From assembly GCA_016869015.1 (NCBI GenBank), contig VGFB01000097.1, positions 1 to 9,103 on the forward strand: a DNA stretch of 9,103 nucleotides. The letters are read 5' to 3'. Source of the stretch: Armatimonadota bacterium (GTDB taxonomy: Bacteria > Armatimonadota > Zipacnadia > Zipacnadales > VGFC01). Shown here one piece after another: positions 6,057 through 9,103 of this stretch. How positions within the stretch are numbered: the stretch's first letter is position 1; each line of letters begins with the position of its first letter. The notes beneath the pieces are model-generated. The model searched no databases, had not been told where the DNA came from, and saw only the letters and a list, made by a program, of their open reading frames with translations. Both the position numbers and the translations under genes were made by a program.

Positions 6057-6823
6057 TGCCGGAGCTGCCCATCGGTCACCGGCTCATACTGCTCAGCAGG
6101 CGGTGGGGGCTGGCTGTGTCCCCGCTCGCTCGCAGCCGCCGGTGGGTCAGCCGGCTGTTCCTGGGGGGGCTGGGGACCTGCACGCTGGACCTGGGGTGCG
6201 GAGACGGACACTACGCCCTGGCCGCAGCGCGGCGCGGGGGGCGAGTCCTGGGCGTCTCCAACGACCCGCGCGCCCTGGAACGGGCCGCGCAGCTGCGGGA
6301 CTTCTGCGGGCTCGCCCCCGACCAGGTGGAGTTCCAGTGCGCCGATCTGCGGGCGTGGCAGCCCGCCCCCGATGAGCAGTATGACCAGATTCTCCTGCTC
6401 GCAGTCACCGAGCACCTCCTCGACGACGCCGGTCTGCTCCGGCGGGTGCGTCCGGCCCTTAAGCCCGACGGCCTGCTGTTCGTCTCGGCGCCGAACCGCG
6501 CCTGTGGACTGCAGGAGAAGCGCGTCCACGTCGCGAGGGAGGAGACCGGCCGGCACGTTCGGCACGGGTACACCTTCGAGCAGCTGGAGGCGCTGCTGGC
6601 CCGTTGCGGCTATGAGCCGGTTGACCGGCGGGGCTTCGGGTGGTTCGGCACCCAGGCGACCATGCGGGCGGAGTGGGCCCTGTCGCTCCCGAGCCCGGTC
6701 CTGGTAGCGGTCCGGGTGCTGGGCTTCCTGCTGTGGCGCCTCCTGACGGCGGTGTTGGATCGAGTGCCCGTTCGCGAACCGTATCTCCTGATGGTCATCG
6801 CCCGGAAGGCGGCGGCGCCATGA
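6056..6823 (+). CDS. Class I SAM-dependent methyltransferase
   Basis: A 255-residue Rossmann-fold methyltransferase, substrate unknown. Motif I LDLGCGDGHY (44-53) binds SAM. GVSND (66-70) provides the acidic residue at the end of strand 2, CADL (95-98) precedes strand 4, and TEHLLDDAGLLRRV (118-131) with LKPDGLLFVSAPN (135-147) match motifs of the Methyltransf_11/UbiE-like group. HGYTFEQLEALLARCGY (170-186) is the usual C-terminal part of this group. A basic N-terminus (residues 9-33) and a hydrophobic stretch (about 213-234, VLVAVRVLGFLLWRLL) may attach it to a membrane. The start ATG shares one base with the aroF TGA, and GGGGAGAG lies just upstream. Its place between aroF and two sugar-metabolism-like genes suggests a small molecule or glycan substrate rather than RNA, but this is inference. 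Confidence 0.85.
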   Translation: MPELPIGHRLILLSRRWGLAVSPLARSRRWVSRLFLGGLGTCTLDLGCGDGHYALAAARRGGRVLGVSNDPRALERAAQLRDFCGLAPDQVEFQCADLRAWQPAPDEQYDQILLLAVTEHLLDDAGLLRRVRPALKPDGLLFVSAPNRACGLQEKRVHVAREETGRHVRHGYTFEQLEALLARCGYEPVDRRGFGWFGTQATMRAEWALSLPSPVLVAVRVLGFLLWRLLTAVLDRVPVREPYLLMVIARKAAAP

Positions 6824-8157
6824 CGCAGGATCCGGCCGGCCACCCGGCCGCGCAGGCCTTGCGCCGCCTGGAACGCCCGCTCCGAGTTGGGGTGATCGGA
6901 GCGGGAGCGATGGGCCGAGGGGTGGTTCACCAGTGCCGCCTCACGCCCGGCTTGGACTGCGTCGCCCTCGCAGACCTTGACGTCGGCAAGGCGCTGGCCT
7001 GCGGCGACGTGGCCGATCGCCCCGTCGCCCAGGCGACCTCGGCTGGAGAGCTGCACGACACCGCCCTGGCCGGGCGACTCGGCGTGTGCGCGGACGGGGA
7101 CTGGGTCGCCGGCTGCGAGACCGTCGACGTGCTTGTCGAGTGCAGCAGCGCGGTGGTCGAGGCGGCGGGCTTCGTCTTGACCGCACTGGAAGCCGCCAAG
7201 ACCGTCGTGTTGGTGAACGCCGAGGCGGACCTGGCCTTCGGGCCGCTGTTCATGGCGGTTGCGGAGGCGAACGGCGGGATCTGCACGAGCGCCGACGGGG
7301 ATCAGCACGGGGTCATCAAGCGGTTGGTCGATGATCTCACGCTCTGGGGTTTCGAGTTGGTCCTGGCGGGCAACATCAAGGGCTTCCTGAATCGGGAGGC
7401 CGACCCGGACAACATCCGGCCTGAGGCGGACAAGCGAAACCTCGACTACCGGATGTGCACCGCCTACACGGACGGGACGAAGCTGGGCGTCGAGATGGCG
7501 CTCCTGGCCAATGGGCTGGGCCTGCAGGTGGACGTGCCGGGGATGCACGGCCCCCGGGCGCCGCGAGCCCACGATGCCCTCCACCTGTTCGACCTCGACC
7601 GCCTGCGCGGTCTCGGGGGCGTCGTTGACTATGTCCTGGGCGCGGAGCCGGACGGCGGCGTGTTCGCCGTAGGCTACTGCGACCACCCGTACCAGCGCTC
7701 GATGATGGCCTACTACAAGATGGGCCCGGGGCCCTACTACCTCTTCTACCGTCCCTACCACCTGTGCCATGTCGAGTTGGCGGCCGGACTGGTTGCCGCG
7801 CATCTGGATCGGCAGCCGTTGCTGCAGCCGTGGGCGGGGTTCCGCACGGACGTGTATGCCTGGGCAAAGCGAGACCTGCGGCCCAAGGAGGTGCTCGACG
7901 GTCCGGGGGGGTTCTGCTGTTACGGAATGGTCGACAACTGCATCGAGCCCTGGGAGCGTGGCGGTCTGCCGATCTGCCTCGCCGAGGGTACGCAGTTGAA
8001 GCGCGCCGTGCCGCGGGATCGCCCCATCGCTCTCAGCGACGTGGAATTCGATCCCACGGGTCCGGCGTTCGACCTGTACGCGAGAGCTCACGCCCGCGCC
8101 GGGAGGCGGCGGAATGCACCTCGGGATTGCGGTGGTGTATCTGGCAGGGGAGGATGA
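6820..8157 (+). CDS. COG4091-type NAD(P)-dependent oxidoreductase with C-terminal SAF domain
   Basis: A 445-residue predicted oxidoreductase related to homoserine dehydrogenase (COG4091 group), reaction unknown. The Rossmann motif VGVIGAGAMG spans 23-32. VDVLVECSS (102-110), VNAEAD (132-137), DGDQHG (159-164) and TDGTKLGVEMALLAN (217-231) match the family core. After about residue 340 comes a SAF domain, seen in AKRDLRPKEVLDGPGGF (349-365) and QLKRAVPRDRPIALSDVEF (392-410). It contains about 15 cysteines, including a Cys-Cys pair (366-367). The last ~35 residues are a low-complexity Arg/Gly-rich tail, of which 14 overlap the next gene. The start ATG overlaps the methyltransferase stop (ATGA), with AAGG 10 bases upstream. 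The family is annotated as predicted homoserine dehydrogenase, but no thrA-like pathway gene is near and I would not assign that function. Confidence 0.85.
   Translation: MTQDPAGHPAAQALRRLERPLRVGVIGAGAMGRGVVHQCRLTPGLDCVALADLDVGKALACGDVADRPVAQATSAGELHDTALAGRLGVCADGDWVAGCETVDVLVECSSAVVEAAGFVLTALEAAKTVVLVNAEADLAFGPLFMAVAEANGGICTSADGDQHGVIKRLVDDLTLWGFELVLAGNIKGFLNREADPDNIRPEADKRNLDYRMCTAYTDGTKLGVEMALLANGLGLQVDVPGMHGPRAPRAHDALHLFDLDRLRGLGGVVDYVLGAEPDGGVFAVGYCDHPYQRSMMAYYKMGPGPYYLFYRPYHLCHVELAAGLVAAHLDRQPLLQPWAGFRTDVYAWAKRDLRPKEVLDGPGGFCCYGMVDNCIEPWERGGLPICLAEGTQLKRAVPRDRPIALSDVEFDPTGPAFDLYARAHARAGRRRNAPRDCGGVSGRGG
8100..8105 (+). promoter_or_regulatory. Shine-Dalgarno for the glycosyltransferase-like gene
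   Basis: GGGAGG ends 8 bases before the ATG at 8114, inside the 3' end of the oxidoreductase gene. It supports a start that overlaps the upstream gene by 44 bases. The next in-frame Met is at residue 97, too late to keep the first strand of the fold. Confidence 0.7.
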
Positions 8158-9028
8158 CGGGCCGCTGATCGAGCTGCAGCTCGCGCGGATCCGCCGCCAC
8201 ACCGCCGCGCCGTACACGGTCTACGCCGGGACGGACCGCTTGACCCCGGACTTCCCGCCGCTGCTCCGGCGGGACCCCAACGTGCAGATCTGCAGGTTCG
8301 GCGAGGTCCCCGAGCGCGGCACCCTCGAGGCTTCCCACTATCACACGCTGTTGGGTCGGCGGGCGCTGGAGGACGGGGTCACGCACCTCGCCCACCTCCA
8401 CATGGACTCGTTTCCGGTCCGAGACGCCTGGGAGAGGGAGCTGGCAGAGGGCCTCGGGACCCGCTGGGCCCTGGCCGGGGTCGCGGCTACGGAGATCGGC
8501 GAGGTGGGCCGACCGCGCCTGGTGGGCCTCCTGGCATCGCGGGCGTTTCACGAGGAGCATGGCCCGGTGGAGCCGGTGGCCGGACTGCCCCGACGGGACC
8601 CCGCCTATCAGGCCTACGCCCGGCAGTTCCTCGGGCACGATTCGGGGGACGCCTACGGCTATCTGCTGGCCAGGAAGGGGCTGCCGTGGCGGCGGCTCGA
8701 GCGGTCCAACGTGCGGGAGGACCACTACCTTCTGGGCGGACTCTACGGGGATGTGTTCTTCCACCTGGGCGCGGCAAGCCGCGGGGCACAGCGACTGCCG
8801 CCAAACCGGCCGACGCACGCCCAGTTCCGCCGACTGCAGTGGGTGCGGCGGATGTCCCGAGAGCTCGTGCCCGCCGGGGTGCGCGCGTACGTTCCCGACC
8901 GGTTCCGGGCGCTCTTGAACCGCGATGGCGAGCGTCAGGAAGCGAACCGAGACGCCTGCGCGCGGATCCGCGAACGCCTGCTGGCCGACCCCGACGGCTA
9001 CCTCGCGTACCTTCGGGGGCTCACGTAG
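8114..9028 (+). CDS. Putative GT-A-like glycosyltransferase, uncharacterised
   Basis: A 304-residue protein that I place only tentatively. The N-terminus IAVVYLAGEDDGPLIELQL (5-23) followed by YTVYAGTD (34-41) looks like the first beta-alpha-beta units of a nucleotide-diphosphosugar transferase. HLAHLHMDSFPVRDAW (91-106) sits where GT-A enzymes carry the DxD motif, with D98 the only acidic residue of that motif. Downstream, HDSGDAYGYLLARKGLPW (175-192) and YGDVFFHLGA (211-220) resemble acceptor-side sequence of uncharacterised glycosyltransferase-like families. The C-terminal ~70 residues are basic and helical (LQWVRRMSREL, 241-251). No signal peptide or membrane segment is evident. It ends the operon and its stop region overlaps the convergent gene by 8 bases. 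A methyltransferase and an oxidoreductase upstream fit a glycan or glycosylated-metabolite role. A non-catalytic GT-like fold is the main alternative. Confidence 0.5.
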   Translation: MHLGIAVVYLAGEDDGPLIELQLARIRRHTAAPYTVYAGTDRLTPDFPPLLRRDPNVQICRFGEVPERGTLEASHYHTLLGRRALEDGVTHLAHLHMDSFPVRDAWERELAEGLGTRWALAGVAATEIGEVGRPRLVGLLASRAFHEEHGPVEPVAGLPRRDPAYQAYARQFLGHDSGDAYGYLLARKGLPWRRLERSNVREDHYLLGGLYGDVFFHLGAASRGAQRLPPNRPTHAQFRRLQWVRRMSRELVPAGVRAYVPDRFRALLNRDGERQEANRDACARIRERLLADPDGYLAYLRGLT

Positions 9029-9103
9029 GAGCTTGCCCCGCCCCCTCCTCCTCGATCCACTTCGTGACCTGGTCCCGCAGCGCCGCCTCCACGCCCTGGT
9101 TGA
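9021..9103 (-). CDS. C-terminal end of an unidentified gene (partial)
   Basis: On the minus strand the frame that starts two bases in from the window edge is open for 26 codons and ends in TGA at 9021-9023. The residues include GVEAALRDQVTKWIEEEGAG, an amphipathic, charge-balanced stretch typical of a real protein C-terminus; the other two frames look less protein-like. I cannot name the family. It converges on the glycosyltransferase-like gene and overlaps its 3' end by 8 bases, like the csp/folP junction. Confidence 0.55.
   Translation of the reverse strand, partial: NQGVEAALRDQVTKWIEEEGAGQAPT

Noticed and set aside
6610..8217. 535-codon open frame on the minus strand across the oxidoreductase
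   Set aside because: Antisense shadow of a gene with clear family motifs; the translation has no domain and no good ribosome-binding site was seen.

Overview
This is a compact, GC-rich bacterial chromosome segment. By eye it is roughly two thirds G+C except for an AT-richer first ~110 bases. Every complete gene looks intact, genes abut or overlap, and I see no mobile element, CRISPR array, tRNA or rRNA. The gene content is mostly housekeeping: a cold-shock protein, dihydropteroate synthase with a long N-terminal extension, MnmE, an Fpg-type DNA glycosylase, HisC, and a type I-beta DAHP synthase with an N-terminal ferredoxin-like domain. The phylum cannot be fixed from this. The extended dihydropteroate synthase resembles forms I recall from Firmicutes such as Moorella and from deep-branching GC-rich phyla; Armatimonadota or Chloroflexota would fit, as a guess.

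Layout: a plus-strand cold-shock gene (135-362) runs into the convergent minus-strand pair mnmE (3011-1629) then folP (1582-356); the csp and folP 3' ends overlap by 7 bases. A 50-base divergent intergenic region (3012-3061) separates mnmE from fpg (3062-3847). It holds a near-consensus promoter placed so that the predicted mnmE transcript begins at the GTG start codon (apparently leaderless), and a perfect 6-bp inverted repeat (TGACCC-N8-GGGTCA) that overlaps the -35 box and is a candidate operator.

After fpg, a hairpin and a second promoter precede a tightly packed plus-strand unit: hisC (3967-5037), aroF (5034-6056), a class I SAM-dependent methyltransferase (6056-6823), a COG4091-type Rossmann/SAF oxidoreductase (6820-8157) and a putative GT-A-like glycosyltransferase (8114-9028). 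The successive overlaps are 4, 1, 4 and 44 bases, so the five genes are probably cotranscribed and translationally coupled. The last 83 bases carry the C-terminal end of an unidentified minus-strand gene that overlaps the glycosyltransferase stop by 8 bases.

How the genes may work together: AroF opens the shikimate pathway, and HisC-family aminotransferases can act on histidinol phosphate or on aromatic 2-oxo acids. FolP makes the folate precursor whose methylene form MnmE uses to modify tRNA wobble uridines, so mnmE-folP is a sensible pair. The methyltransferase, oxidoreductase and glycosyltransferase form an uncharacterised trio attached to an aromatic-amino-acid head. A role in a methylated glycan or small glycosylated metabolite is possible but is inference. 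This trio and the mnmE/fpg regulatory region are the most novel parts of the window.
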